Part shown: positions 1 through 8,718 of the stretch, piece after piece | Position numbering within the stretch: position 1 is the stretch's first letter | Layout: each line of letters begins with the position of its first letter | Assembly: GCF_003957295.1 (NCBI RefSeq) | Contig: NZ_RQPJ01000008.1 | Coordinates: 1 to 64,000, forward strand | Source: Arenibacter aquaticus | GTDB lineage: Bacteria > Bacteroidota > Bacteroidia > Flavobacteriales > Flavobacteriaceae | Direction of reading: 5' to 3' | Length of the DNA stretch: 64,000 nt | Notes under the pieces: model-generated | Databases searched by the model: none | What the model saw: only the letters and a program-made list of their open reading frames with translations | Told to the model about the DNA's origin: nothing | Translations under genes and position numbers: made by a program

Positions 1-23
1 AAGTGGGAGAGTAGGCCGCCGCC
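1..23 (+). rRNA. rrf: 5S rRNA, 3' end only (partial)
   Basis: The window opens with the closing bases of a 5S rRNA: the segment GTGGGAGAGTAGGCCGCCGC followed by C matches the usual flavobacterial 5S 3' end and is followed at once by a T-run and a strong terminator. The rest of the gene, and presumably the 16S-23S-5S operon, lies left of the window. Identification rests on the short terminal motif and its terminator context. Confidence 0.75.
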
Positions 24-106
24 TTTTTTTTGAAGTCCCCTCATCATCAGATGAGGGGACTTTTTTTTTATACCATATCCAAAATAGGGCACGCCGCTGG
101 CGTGAT
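12..106 (+). repeat. Direct repeat copy 1 (5S end + terminator + palindromic tail)
   Basis: This 95-base segment recurs 150 bases downstream with one substitution (C40 against T190) and one single-base indel. It includes the last 12 bases of the 5S rRNA, the terminator and a tail ending in the short palindrome CACGCCGCTGGCGTG. Having rRNA-derived bases in both copies suggests duplication or unequal recombination at the end of the rRNA operon. Confidence 0.9.
33..69 (+). terminator. rRNA operon terminator
   Basis: A perfect inverted repeat (GTCCCCTCAT, six-base loop, ATGAGGGGAC; stems 35-44 and 51-60) is followed by nine T residues. This is a textbook intrinsic terminator for the 5S gene that ends just upstream. 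Confidence 0.9.
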
Positions 107-161
107 CAATTCCCGTATCCCTTCGCGCAGCACTTTGTTGGCGCTCAGGGACGGTCATTGA

Positions 162-255
162 TAGGCCGCCGCCTTTTTTTTGAAGTCCCTTCATCATCAG
201 ATGAGGGGACTTTTTTTTTATACCATATCCAAAATAGGCACGCCGCTGGCGTGAT
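162..255 (+). repeat. Direct repeat copy 2 (orphan 5S tail + terminator)
   Basis: Near-identical second copy of 12-106. It begins with TAGGCCGCCGCC, the terminal 12 bases of the 5S rRNA, but the preceding sequence (107-161) is not 5S-like, so this is a fragment and not a second gene. The substitution turns one stem base pair into a G-U pair. Confidence 0.9.
183..219 (+). terminator. Second copy of the rRNA terminator
   Basis: Stems 185-194 and 201-210 with one G-U pair, followed by nine Ts. Lying 150 bases behind the first terminator, it would act as a back-up stop for rRNA transcription. Confidence 0.8.
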
Positions 256-561
256 GGAATGTCCAAAGTCAAACTCCAAAGTCTGGATACTTTGTACAAC
301 GTGGGCATTTTCAAATTAACAAATCGCTAGTTTTATTCTTTAGCTAAACGTCATTTAAGGCAGATTTATCTACTGACACCTTACTTTTGTAAATGGCTTC
401 AAAAAGTTACGAAAACCTTTTCGTAATCCATAGCCCTTGAGTTTAGGGGATTTGTTGAATTTTATTTAAGGGTATCACTGATGGATATTATAATGTTTTG
501 GCATATAGTTATATATTTAAAACATGGAACTGCTGTTTCAAGTAACTAAAGCTTTAATTTT
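256..561. other. Intergenic region, no gene seen
   Basis: AT-rich spacer between the repeated rRNA terminator and the DUF1080 lipoprotein gene. I see no open frame or RNA structure I can support, apart from the short direct repeat TCCAAAGTC near 262-282. No complete TTG/TAnnTTTG promoter pair was recognised ahead of the gene at 562. Confidence 0.5.
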
Positions 562-2454
562 ATGAAAACTCCATTACTTTTAGGTGGGTTGTTGCTACTT
601 TTTCTTTCATGTGGCGATCGTCCATCCAAAGATATTGCGATAACCTCAGAAGAATCTCCAAAATTAAAGGACTATTTGCCCCTAACGGAGCTGAAATTGG
701 ATGATTTGTCCATGTTCAAGGTAGAGACTGGCAATTGGAAGATTGTTGGGGATGTGTATGTAGATAGATCAAAGGATAAAGTTTTAAAATCTTCCCCAGG
801 AAAGGGAATTTTGGCCAATATTCCAGATGGAGAGGAAAATGCTGGACATATTTTTACAGATTTTGAGCATGGGGATATTGAAATTGAACTAGAGGTAATG
901 ATGCCCCGAAACTCAAATTCCGGTATTTATTTTCAAGGTAGATATGAAGTGCAATTATTTGATAGTTGGGGGGTAAAAGAGGCAACTTATTCGGACATGG
1001 GAGGTATCTATCAAAAATCAGATAGTGATACGGACGAAGGTTTTAAGGGTAGCTCTCCAAGTACCAATGCTTCAAAATCTCCCGGACTTTGGCAACATTT
1101 TAAAATTATCTTCCACGCCCCTAGATTTAATGATACTGGTGATAAGATCAAAAATGCTAATTTTCAAGAAGTCTGGTTAAACGGGGTTTTGGTTCAAGAA
1201 AATGTAGAGGTTACCGAGCCAACAAGAGCTTCAGCTTTTGAGGATGAAAAAGCAAGAGGTCCATTGATGATTCAAGGAGATCACGGTCCCGTTGCCATAA
1301 GAAATGTTAAATATAAAACCTATGAAGCTAGAAAACTAGCTTTAAATGATATGTACATGACAGAATACGAAAGTAATTCTGATATAATTGGAAGTTTGGA
1401 TACGCTGACGCTAGTAGGTGAGGGAAAGGTAGATAGTATATCTGCCAATATGGTTACTGGAAATAGGGTAACAAGAATACTTAGTTATAAAGGGGAAATG
1501 GATGTCCCCAATACAGGGACCTATCTTTTTAATGTTGGATTAAATCATGGTGGTGCCTTGTTGATAATAGGTAAAGACACGGTTGTTGATCTAGATGGCA
1601 AGTTTACTTTGGATACGCCTGGCATAGGTAAAATTGAGCTTGAAAAAGGGAAAATACCGTTTTCCTTTATTTACAATAAAAATTATCCATGGTATAGTGG
1701 TTTTGGCATAATGGTGGAAGGGCCAGAAATGCAAAATATGCCTCTACACGCAAAGAACTCTTTAAGTTCATCCAGGAGAGGTTCCAAAAGCAATATTTTG
1801 ATTGAGGTGGGAGAGGAACCCCTGACCCAGCGTGGATATATGATGCATAAGGGAGAAAAAAGAACTCATTGTATTGCCGTAGGAGATTCTGGTCATATAA
1901 ATTATTCATATGATTTAAGTAGAGGGGCCATATTGCAAGTGTGGGAAGGAGATTTTCTGGATGTTACCCAAATGTGGCATCTTAGGGGGACTAATCAGTT
2001 GGCGGAACCAAAAGGATTTTCGGTTTCCTTTCATGGTGACCCAGATTTTATGGTTTTGGAGAATAAAGAAACGGTTTGGCCAGATAGCATTCCGTCCAAC
2101 ATTAAGTTTAGGCCATTGGGCTATGAAATGGGAGACAATGATTTGCCGGCTTTTTTACACCAGGAAGAAGGAGTGTCCATAAGAAATTCATTTGTTTCTT
2201 CTAAAGATGGTAGAGGACTTGTGCGTACCATCAGTATTGATGGGAATAAGGACATTTGGCATAAAATTGCCGAGGGTGAAACCATTAAAAAGCTCGAGGA
2301 CGGTACATTCATCGTAAACGATGAGAGTTATTTTATTGATTTTTCTGGAAATGGCGATTTAAAACCTATCATACGACAATCCAACGGAAAGGACGAATTA
2401 CTTCTAAAAATACCCGCAGGAAGTGGGAACATTACATACAATATTATTTGGTAA
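562..2454 (+). CDS. Lipoprotein with DUF1080 (3-keto-disaccharide hydrolase family) and PA14-like domains
   Basis: The 630-residue product starts with a lipoprotein signal; lipobox LFLSC puts the lipidated cysteine at 17. Residues about 40-255 form a DUF1080 concanavalin-A-like sandwich, a family now linked to hydrolysis of 3-keto sugars, with the family motifs SGIYFQGRYEVQ and GPLMIQGDHGPV. Residues about 280-400 look like a PA14-type beta domain (TGTYLFNVGLNHGGALLIIG), a fold often used for glycan binding. The remaining 230 residues are beta-rich and I cannot assign them. The next gene begins 16 bases later and encodes a secreted dehydrogenase-like propeller, so the pair probably acts together on extracytoplasmic sugars. 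The DUF1080 call is firm; substrate is unknown. Confidence 0.8.
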   Translation: MKTPLLLGGLLLLFLSCGDRPSKDIAITSEESPKLKDYLPLTELKLDDLSMFKVETGNWKIVGDVYVDRSKDKVLKSSPGKGILANIPDGEENAGHIFTDFEHGDIEIELEVMMPRNSNSGIYFQGRYEVQLFDSWGVKEATYSDMGGIYQKSDSDTDEGFKGSSPSTNASKSPGLWQHFKIIFHAPRFNDTGDKIKNANFQEVWLNGVLVQENVEVTEPTRASAFEDEKARGPLMIQGDHGPVAIRNVKYKTYEARKLALNDMYMTEYESNSDIIGSLDTLTLVGEGKVDSISANMVTGNRVTRILSYKGEMDVPNTGTYLFNVGLNHGGALLIIGKDTVVDLDGKFTLDTPGIGKIELEKGKIPFSFIYNKNYPWYSGFGIMVEGPEMQNMPLHAKNSLSSSRRGSKSNILIEVGEEPLTQRGYMMHKGEKRTHCIAVGDSGHINYSYDLSRGAILQVWEGDFLDVTQMWHLRGTNQLAEPKGFSVSFHGDPDFMVLENKETVWPDSIPSNIKFRPLGYEMGDNDLPAFLHQEEGVSIRNSFVSSKDGRGLVRTISIDGNKDIWHKIAEGETIKKLEDGTFIVNDESYFIDFSGNGDLKPIIRQSNGKDELLLKIPAGSGNITYNIIW

Positions 2455-2470
2455 CCCAAAACAACCAATT

Positions 2471-4429
2471 ATGCAGATTTTAAGACAGGCAGTTTTCTTT
2501 GTATTCCTATTGGGAACAGTGCAAGCTACATTTGGACAGAAAAGCTCGGAAATGGCCAAAAAGGAAGCGGAATATTATAAAATAGTGGATGTACCAATTC
2601 CACAGGATATTGTGTTGGAAGTAGGAGGTTTGGCATTTACGGATGACGATAAATTGGGGGTGTCTACCAGAAGAGGAGAGGTATGGTTAATAGATAACCC
2701 GTATAGTCTAAATCCGGTTTTTAAGAGATATGCGCATGGGATGCATGAGACCTTGGGATTGGCCTATAAGGATAATGGTTTTTTTCTTTCCCAAAGAGGG
2801 GAACTTACTAGACTGGATGACAGGAACGGAGACGGAAAAGCAGATAGCTATAAAACCATATATTCATGGCCTTTGTCCGGGAATTACCATGATTACTCCT
2901 ACGGGCCGTTAATTTTACCCAATGGGGACATGTTGGTCACCTTGAACTTATCTTGGATTGGCCACGGCGCCAGTTTGGTAAAATGGAGGGGATGGATGTT
3001 GAAAATTACACCTGAAGGGGAAATGACCCCTATTGCAACTGGTTTAAGGTCACCGGCAGGTTTCAATGTGAATGCAGAAGGCGATTACTTTTATACCGAA
3101 AATCAAGGCGATTGGGTAGGCTCTGGTAGAATGACCCATTTGGAAGTAGGTGATTTCGCCGGAAACCCCGGTGGTTTACGATGGACAGATGACCCTAAAT
3201 CCCCATTAGACTTAAAGCCAGAGGATATTGAACCACAGTCGGGCTTGAGTCTTTATGAATACGCCAAAAAGGAACCGGCACTTAAGGCACCTGCTATCTG
3301 GTTTCCGCACACTATCCAAGGGATTTCCACTTCGGATATTCTATATGATACTACCAATGGAAAATTTGGCCCCTTTGAAGGTCAGATGTTTATTGGTGAT
3401 CAAGGCCACAGTAAGATCATGCGTGTATTTATGGAAAAGGTGAATGGGGTGTACCAAGGGGCTTCCTTTTTGTTTCGCGAGGGGTTTTCCTCAGGTATAT
3501 TGCGCATGATATGGGGTAGTGATTCCAGCATGTTTGTAGGTATGACCAGTAGGGGATGGGCCTCCACAGGAAAAGCTCCTTATGGCCTGCAACGGTTAGA
3601 GTGGACAGGGAAAGTGCCTTTTGAAATTAAAACCATGAAGGCATTGGACGATGGTTTTGAATTGGAATTCACGGAACCTGTAAATAAAAAGCTGGCCAGT
3701 GATGTTGCTAGCTATCAAATGAAAAGCTTTACCTATAAGTATCATAATGACTATGGTAGCCCTATAACGGAAGAACAACCAGTAATGGTTCACAAAGCCG
3801 AGGTTTCTGAAGATGGATTATCGGTAAGATTAACATTACACGGTATGCGACTGGGCTTCATCCATGAAATAAAGGCACCAAATCTGAGCTCAAATACTGG
3901 CAGGAAATTGCTGCATAATACTGGTTACTATACGTTAAATGAAGTTCCTGGTGGTGTTTTGAAGTCGCCTCAAATGACAGGGGTGGTCAAGTCGGGTAAA
4001 ACTATTGTACAACCAAAAAGAGTGACAAAAATGCCCGCCGATTGGAATAATAAATCCGATCAAAAATTGATGATAGGAACCAAGCCGGGATTAAAATTTG
4101 ATGTAGAGGAAGTACAGGTTAAAAGAGGTGTCAAAGTGGAACTTACTTTTAATAACAACGATGATATGATGCACAATCTGGTTATTACCCAAAAAGGCAA
4201 GGAGTCTGTTGATAAGGTAGGACAAATGGCCTTGATGCTAGGATTGGACGGACCGGACTATAATTATGTGCCCGATACAGATTTAGTTCTTTATCACACC
4301 GCAATTATGCAACCGGAAACTGCCGAAAAAATCTATGTTAAAATGCCGGAAGAACCTGGAGAATATTGGATAGTATGTACTTTCCCAGGTCACTCCTCTG
4401 TAATGCGTGCCAAGTTGATCGTAAAGTAA
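2471..4429 (+). CDS. Secreted beta-propeller dehydrogenase-like protein with C-terminal blue-copper domain
   Basis: I start at ATG 2471, not at the in-frame ATG 2423 inside the previous gene, because it gives a clean signal peptide (FVFLLGTVQATFGQ) and no overlap; product 652 residues. Residues about 40-400 resemble the sorbosone/PQQ-dependent sugar dehydrogenase propeller family (GLAFTDDDKLGVSTRRGEVW, LRSPAGFNVN, FIGDQGHSKI). The last 110 residues are a plastocyanin/auracyanin-like cupredoxin with a complete type 1 copper site: H568, C636, H641 and M645 (CTFPGHSSVM). Fusing a sugar oxidase fold to a one-electron copper carrier suggests electron transfer from the oxidised sugar. Forms an operon with the DUF1080 lipoprotein. 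Cofactor and substrate are inference. Confidence 0.8.
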   Translation: MQILRQAVFFVFLLGTVQATFGQKSSEMAKKEAEYYKIVDVPIPQDIVLEVGGLAFTDDDKLGVSTRRGEVWLIDNPYSLNPVFKRYAHGMHETLGLAYKDNGFFLSQRGELTRLDDRNGDGKADSYKTIYSWPLSGNYHDYSYGPLILPNGDMLVTLNLSWIGHGASLVKWRGWMLKITPEGEMTPIATGLRSPAGFNVNAEGDYFYTENQGDWVGSGRMTHLEVGDFAGNPGGLRWTDDPKSPLDLKPEDIEPQSGLSLYEYAKKEPALKAPAIWFPHTIQGISTSDILYDTTNGKFGPFEGQMFIGDQGHSKIMRVFMEKVNGVYQGASFLFREGFSSGILRMIWGSDSSMFVGMTSRGWASTGKAPYGLQRLEWTGKVPFEIKTMKALDDGFELEFTEPVNKKLASDVASYQMKSFTYKYHNDYGSPITEEQPVMVHKAEVSEDGLSVRLTLHGMRLGFIHEIKAPNLSSNTGRKLLHNTGYYTLNEVPGGVLKSPQMTGVVKSGKTIVQPKRVTKMPADWNNKSDQKLMIGTKPGLKFDVEEVQVKRGVKVELTFNNNDDMMHNLVITQKGKESVDKVGQMALMLGLDGPDYNYVPDTDLVLYHTAIMQPETAEKIYVKMPEEPGEYWIVCTFPGHSSVMRAKLIVK

Positions 4430-4519
4430 AATACTATTTGTTACGGGGGGCTATTCTACTTGAAAGTAGGAACAACTATTTTTACATGCCAATTGGAGAC
4501 ATTTCATTAATTTTAAGGG

Positions 4520-5137
4520 ATGTTATCTAATGACGAAAGACTAAATTCACGGTCTCATGCCCTGGGAGTATTCCTAGGACTTATTGGCTTTGTGGTATTG
4601 TTCCTAAGCATTGACACCCAGGTGAAGTATAGCGCATTTTCTGTAGTTGTGTATAGTATCACTGTCTTACTTTTATTTACAGCTTCCACTATCTACCACG
4701 GCACAAGGGATGGAGACTTAAAAAGGAAGCTGCGCATTCTGGACCATATTAGTATATATTATTTAATTGCCGGGACCTATACCCCAGTAACGTTAATAAT
4801 GTTGGAGAATTCCAACGGTTGGCCAATATTTTATACCGTATGGGGCATTGCAGCACTAGGTACCTTATTAAAGTTGTTTTTTACTGGAAGATTCGAGATG
4901 CTTTCTACCCTCTTATATTTGTTGATGGGCTGGCTAATTGTATTTGATATGGACAACCTAGTGGCCAGTTCAACTGCTATAGGTATTAACGCTCTGTTTT
5001 TGGGCGGCGCCTTTTATACCATAGGGATCGTTTTTTATGCCGTAAAACAAATTCCTTATAATCACCTTATATGGCATTTATTTGTTTTGGCCGGGGCTTG
5101 TTGTCACTGGTTTTTTATTTATTACGATGTGGTCTAA
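4520..5137 (+). CDS. Hemolysin III / PAQR-family membrane protein
   Basis: A 205-residue polytopic protein with about seven membrane segments, the usual length for the YqfA/TrhA/hemolysin III family. It carries the conserved signature residues: STIYH (H60), DHISIY with D75-H76 followed by IAGTYTP, and the C-terminal pair H182-x3-H186 plus H196. In the wider CREST superfamily such His/Asp residues bind a metal and hydrolyse lipids; bacterial members are linked to membrane fluidity. It ends convergently with the DUF4268 gene, overlapping by four bases. Confidence 0.88.
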   Translation: MLSNDERLNSRSHALGVFLGLIGFVVLFLSIDTQVKYSAFSVVVYSITVLLLFTASTIYHGTRDGDLKRKLRILDHISIYYLIAGTYTPVTLIMLENSNGWPIFYTVWGIAALGTLLKLFFTGRFEMLSTLLYLLMGWLIVFDMDNLVASSTAIGINALFLGGAFYTIGIVFYAVKQIPYNHLIWHLFVLAGACCHWFFIYYDVV

Positions 5138-5562
5138 GGTCTAATGATATCCTCGTATTCCTTATAAAAGCTTTCCAATTGTTCCATGTTATTCCTTAGA
5201 AATACCATGGTTTCTTGCCAAGTATTCTTGTTATGGATGGATACATTTTCTTTGCTTACGGATATCCTTGATATTTCCTTTCCGTTGTCTAGGTATACCG
5301 TGTCTTCAAAAACCGCGCTAGGCAAATAATCTTCCTGTAATAATGATTTAAGCGAAAGCAATTTTTCCCATAATTCCATCCTTTTTTCTAAATCTTGATT
5401 TTCTATATCGATGGATACCATTGCCCTTTTTTTATCAAAATGAAACTTAAAGGCAAAATCCTTTATCTGGGTGTTGTACAGTATCCATTTTCTTGGAAAG
5501 GATTTTCCAAAAGAAACCCAGAAATCCTGGCGTAATCTTTTCGCTTCTTCTTTGCTGAACAT
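5134..5562 (-). CDS. DUF4268 domain-containing protein
   Basis: A 142-residue soluble protein matching DUF4268 along its full length: it opens with FSKEEAKRLRQDFW, has the conserved central segment with W-x2-L and EDTVYLDNGKEISRI, and ends with a helical tail. No signal peptide. In other proteins this domain sits at the C-terminus of nuclease-like proteins, but here it stands alone; no function is established. Its stop overlaps that of the hemolysin III family gene on the other strand. Confidence 0.75.
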   Translation of the reverse strand: MFSKEEAKRLRQDFWVSFGKSFPRKWILYNTQIKDFAFKFHFDKKRAMVSIDIENQDLEKRMELWEKLLSLKSLLQEDYLPSAVFEDTVYLDNGKEISRISVSKENVSIHNKNTWQETMVFLRNNMEQLESFYKEYEDIIRP

Positions 5563-5684
5563 TAATTGGTGTTAAAGTAAAATATATAAAATGTAGACTT
5601 AAACTATTGTTCACAAAAATAGTACAATAGCATTAATTGATAGGTTTTAATATAGTTTTGCTGTTTACATTTCCTATCAATACC

Positions 5685-6356
5685 CTATAACAAATAGGCT
5701 ATGCCAATTCCCAGCATGATAACTACCAATTTGCGCAGGTTAAATTTATGTGCCTCGGAACTTTCAAAGAGGATAACCGTGGAAATATGCAGAAATACTC
5801 CTATTACCAGGGCATTCAAGAAAACCGAGTATTTACGGAAAATTTCAAAATTAGCAGCAAAATAGGTGCCTAGTGGCGTCATAAGTGCAAAGAGGACTAT
5901 AAAAAAGAGTGCACTTTGGAGCTTTATCTTTGAGCCAATTAAAAAGATACTTAGAATAATGGCTATGGGCACCTTATGGATTAAAATTCCGTATAGAATG
6001 GTTCCATGGTCTTCTATGGGTAGTCCTTCTAAAAGGGAATGTAGGCATAGGCTAATGAACAGCATCCATGGGAAGCTAGATTTTTCGGCATCTATATGTA
6101 CATGTCCATGTTCTGCTCCCTTCGAGAAAAATTCGAGAAAAATCTGTAGTAGGATCCCCAGCATAATAAAAACCCCTACCGTTTTGGGAGCTGCATGGCC
6201 ATATACCTCAGGAAATAATTCAAAGACGGTAAGAGCCAAAAGAAAGGCTCCGCTAAAAGCCAATAGAAGTTTAAATACTTCTTTGTTTTTTGGTTTTGTG
6301 AAGTACACAAATACAAAGCTTATCAAAACCGCAAGAACTGGAAATAAATATTTCAT
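5685..6356 (-). CDS. ZIP-family divalent metal transporter
   Basis: A 223-residue integral membrane protein with about seven to eight helices. It shows the ZIP metal-path motifs: SLCLHSLLEGLPIE (H106, E110) in TM4 and ILIHKVPIAI (H127, K128, P130) in TM5, with E50 in VFELFPE and a metal-binding-type histidine cluster HGHVH at 83-87 in the central loop. ZIP proteins import zinc, iron or manganese into the cytoplasm; the specific metal cannot be read from sequence. Divergently transcribed from the methyltransferase gene at 6447. Confidence 0.88.
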   Translation of the reverse strand: MKYLFPVLAVLISFVFVYFTKPKNKEVFKLLLAFSGAFLLALTVFELFPEVYGHAAPKTVGVFIMLGILLQIFLEFFSKGAEHGHVHIDAEKSSFPWMLFISLCLHSLLEGLPIEDHGTILYGILIHKVPIAIILSIFLIGSKIKLQSALFFIVLFALMTPLGTYFAANFEIFRKYSVFLNALVIGVFLHISTVILFESSEAHKFNLRKLVVIMLGIGIAYLL

Positions 6357-6446
6357 TAGGGATTCATTATGGTATTGTACAAAATCACCATATTATTTAA
6401 TTGGGGCCAAAATTAACGTATTTTTGCCGTAATCTTAAAGTTGGAC

Positions 6447-7613
6447 ATGAACAATAATTTTAAAATGGTAGCCAAGACCATGTTTGGATTCGAAGAAATC
6501 TTGGCGAAGGAATTGCGCAACCTTGGTGCTGGCAATGTTAAAGAGGGGGTGAGGAGCGTTTTTTTTGAAGGAGATACCGGATTTATGTACAAGGCAAACC
6601 TTTGTTTGAGAACCGCCATTAAAATTGTAAAGCCCATCCATTCGTTTCGGGTTAGAAATGAAGACGATCTTTATAGGAAAATATATTCCATGGATTGGTT
6701 TAACTACCTTTCTATTGATACCACTTTTGCAATTGACGCCACTGTTAATTCCGATAACTTTACCCATTCCCTATATGTTTCCCAAAAGACTAAGGACGCT
6801 ATTGTGGATAAATTTAGGGATACGGATGGCAGTAGACCCGATGTGGATATAAAATTTCCGGATGTTAGAATCAACATCCATATACAAAACGATCAATGTA
6901 ATGTGGCTCTGGACTCCTCTGGAAGGTCTTTGCATCAAAGAGGGTATAGAACTGCTACCAATATAGCTCCCATTAACGAGGTGTTGGCTGCAGGTCTTTT
7001 GCTATTGAGTGGATGGGACGGTCAATCCGATTTTCTGGATCCCATGTGTGGTAGTGGCACATTATTGACGGAGGCAGCCATGATTGCATGTAATATTCCG
7101 GCCAATATTAATAGAAAGGAATTTGCCTTTGAGAAATGGCACGATTTTGACGCCGATCTTTTTGATAAGATAATAGATAGTAGTTTAAACAAAACACGGG
7201 AATTCCATCATAAAATAGTTGGATATGACAAGGCACCTTCTGCAGTTAGAAAGGCCCAAGAAAATGTGGTTAATGCCAACTTGTCCGACTATATTACTAT
7301 TGAAAGAAAGAATTTTTTCGACACTGAAAAGTTTACGGAAAATCATCTGCATATGGTGTTCAATCCACCCTATGGGGAACGTCTGGATATTGAAATGGAA
7401 GACTTTTATACCGATATAGGAAATACCCTGAAAAGAAATTACCCAGGTACGGATGCCTGGTTTATAACCTCAAACTTGCAAGCCTTAAAATATGTGGGTT
7501 TAAGACCATCAAGAAAAATAAAACTTTACAATAGTCATTTGGAGTCCAGATTGGTCAAATATGTCATGTACGAGGGGAGTAAAAAGGCCAAATTTAATAA
7601 GAGAGAAGAATAA
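6447..7613 (+). CDS. THUMP-domain 23S rRNA/RNA methyltransferase (RlmL/YpsC type)
   Basis: A 388-residue class I SAM-dependent RNA methyltransferase. The N-terminal ferredoxin-like plus THUMP region (about 5-150) is followed by the SAM-binding motif FLDPMCGSGTLLTEAAM (from about 197) and the catalytic NPPYGER (306-312), which marks N2-guanine methylation as in RlmL (G2445 of 23S rRNA). It lacks the second RlmK methyltransferase domain of the enterobacterial fusion. I use ATG 6447; a TTG two codons upstream is possible. A TATTTTTG element at 6419-6426 could be its -7 promoter element, but the nearest TTG is too close (15 bases). Confidence 0.88.
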   Translation: MNNNFKMVAKTMFGFEEILAKELRNLGAGNVKEGVRSVFFEGDTGFMYKANLCLRTAIKIVKPIHSFRVRNEDDLYRKIYSMDWFNYLSIDTTFAIDATVNSDNFTHSLYVSQKTKDAIVDKFRDTDGSRPDVDIKFPDVRINIHIQNDQCNVALDSSGRSLHQRGYRTATNIAPINEVLAAGLLLLSGWDGQSDFLDPMCGSGTLLTEAAMIACNIPANINRKEFAFEKWHDFDADLFDKIIDSSLNKTREFHHKIVGYDKAPSAVRKAQENVVNANLSDYITIERKNFFDTEKFTENHLHMVFNPPYGERLDIEMEDFYTDIGNTLKRNYPGTDAWFITSNLQALKYVGLRPSRKIKLYNSHLESRLVKYVMYEGSKKAKFNKREE

Positions 7614-7679
7614 AAGTCGTACAGATAATATATAAATAGCTATGGGATAGGCCTGTGTAGCAAATATTAAATAATACTA

Positions 7680-7910
7680 ATGAAACCAAAATATAAGGCG
7701 CTGTTATTAAATTTTGTGGGTTTTGCCATTTTATTTATTGCCATTAGACTTTTAATAGGGTTCTTTTTTTCCTTACATCACCTTGTTTTGGCTGTTGTTG
7801 CAGCTCTTGGAGCCAGTATATTGGCACCAAAATTTGCTGTAGTTAAATCATCAGGAAAGGAGAAGCTAATGATGAAATGGGTTTTTATAAGGGGTTTTCG
7901 AGAAATTTAG
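7680..7910 (+). CDS. Small membrane protein, unknown
   Basis: A 76-residue protein with two hydrophobic helices (about 8-30 and 33-52) and a basic tail (KSSGKEKLMMKW). I recognise no family. It follows the methyltransferase gene by 66 bases on the same strand and its stop abuts the stop of the DUF6048 gene. The regular membrane pattern supports a real gene. Confidence 0.65.
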   Translation: MKPKYKALLLNFVGFAILFIAIRLLIGFFFSLHHLVLAVVAALGASILAPKFAVVKSSGKEKLMMKWVFIRGFREI

Positions 7911-7911
7911 A

Positions 7912-8718
7912 TTATTCAGCACCTAGTTCCTCTTCTTTCTTTTCCTCTTTTTTATCTTCAAGCTTTTTTGCTTTTTTGTACAGAGGTAAAAAATAGGTGA
8001 TAGAATAATTGTAGCCAACCCCGAAATTACTTCCATCCGTCACCTTATTGAATCCGGGAATCCAGAGATTTGGAAAGTCATCCGACTCTTTATTGCTGAC
8101 CAAGAAACCAATCCGCACACTGGCTCCAAGATATATATTGGCAAAGAGCTCTGCCTTTACCCCAACCACAGCTTCCAACCAGCTTGCGGACAGACCGCTA
8201 AACTCTTGGGCTATATCGGACCCGGAAGCAAAGCCATTAACGGCATTGGCGTCAGGGTTAATTTGGTAATCCGGATCGGTCCAATACCTATTGGTGTCAT
8301 AGATCTGATAGTTGTTCATGGTTTGGCTAAAACTACTATAGGCATATCTTCCCCCTACATGTATGGAGTTGTTCATGCCATACCAATTGCCATAGGTGTT
8401 ATAGTCTACCCCTAGTTTTAAATAACTTCCTGAAGTTGTAAAATTGTACAGGTCCTCTTGCTTGGTATTCTTTTCGTTGCCTAGTTCTGCTGCTATATAA
8501 AGCCTGTTCGTTAGCCGGTAGTCCCCTACCAATTCCAGACCTGTATAGTCGTCGTTTATAAAGGAAAGCAAGGGTTTGCTTAGGTCTATTCCAAACCGAA
8601 TTCCGTAGGGATCGGTGTGGGCAACGGTATCTTTTGGTTGCAAGTCTATGGGCTTGGTCTGTGATAAACCTAGCAAGAACCCAAAGCACATAAAACTACT
8701 AATGAAATATTTTAACAT
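7912..8718 (-). CDS. DUF6048 family outer-membrane barrel-like protein
   Basis: A 268-residue secreted protein: signal peptide ending near LGLSQT, then a series of alternating beta strands (GIRFGIDLSKPLLSF, YLKLGVDYNTYG, HVGGRYAYSSF) typical of small outer-membrane beta-barrels, and a Lys/Glu-rich C-terminal tail (KKLEDKKEEKKEEE). This matches the Bacteroidota family DUF6048. Its start overlaps the end of the DUF6452 gene by 20 bases, and the two families commonly occur together, so they are likely co-translated and act in the envelope. Function unknown. Confidence 0.8.
   Translation of the reverse strand: MLKYFISSFMCFGFLLGLSQTKPIDLQPKDTVAHTDPYGIRFGIDLSKPLLSFINDDYTGLELVGDYRLTNRLYIAAELGNEKNTKQEDLYNFTTSGSYLKLGVDYNTYGNWYGMNNSIHVGGRYAYSSFSQTMNNYQIYDTNRYWTDPDYQINPDANAVNGFASGSDIAQEFSGLSASWLEAVVGVKAELFANIYLGASVRIGFLVSNKESDDFPNLWIPGFNKVTDGSNFGVGYNYSITYFLPLYKKAKKLEDKKEEKKEEELGAE

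Noticed and set aside
2423-2470. ATG 2423 as start of the propeller-cupredoxin gene
   Set aside because: It would overlap the DUF1080 gene and put charged residues before a good signal peptide that begins at ATG 2471.
5866-6432. Long plus-strand frame opposite the ZIP transporter
   Set aside because: The ZIP motifs are on the minus strand; the frame has no signal, family or ribosome-binding support.
6441-6446. TTG start for the RlmL-like methyltransferase
   Set aside because: ATG 6447 is two codons downstream and sufficient for the conserved N-terminus.
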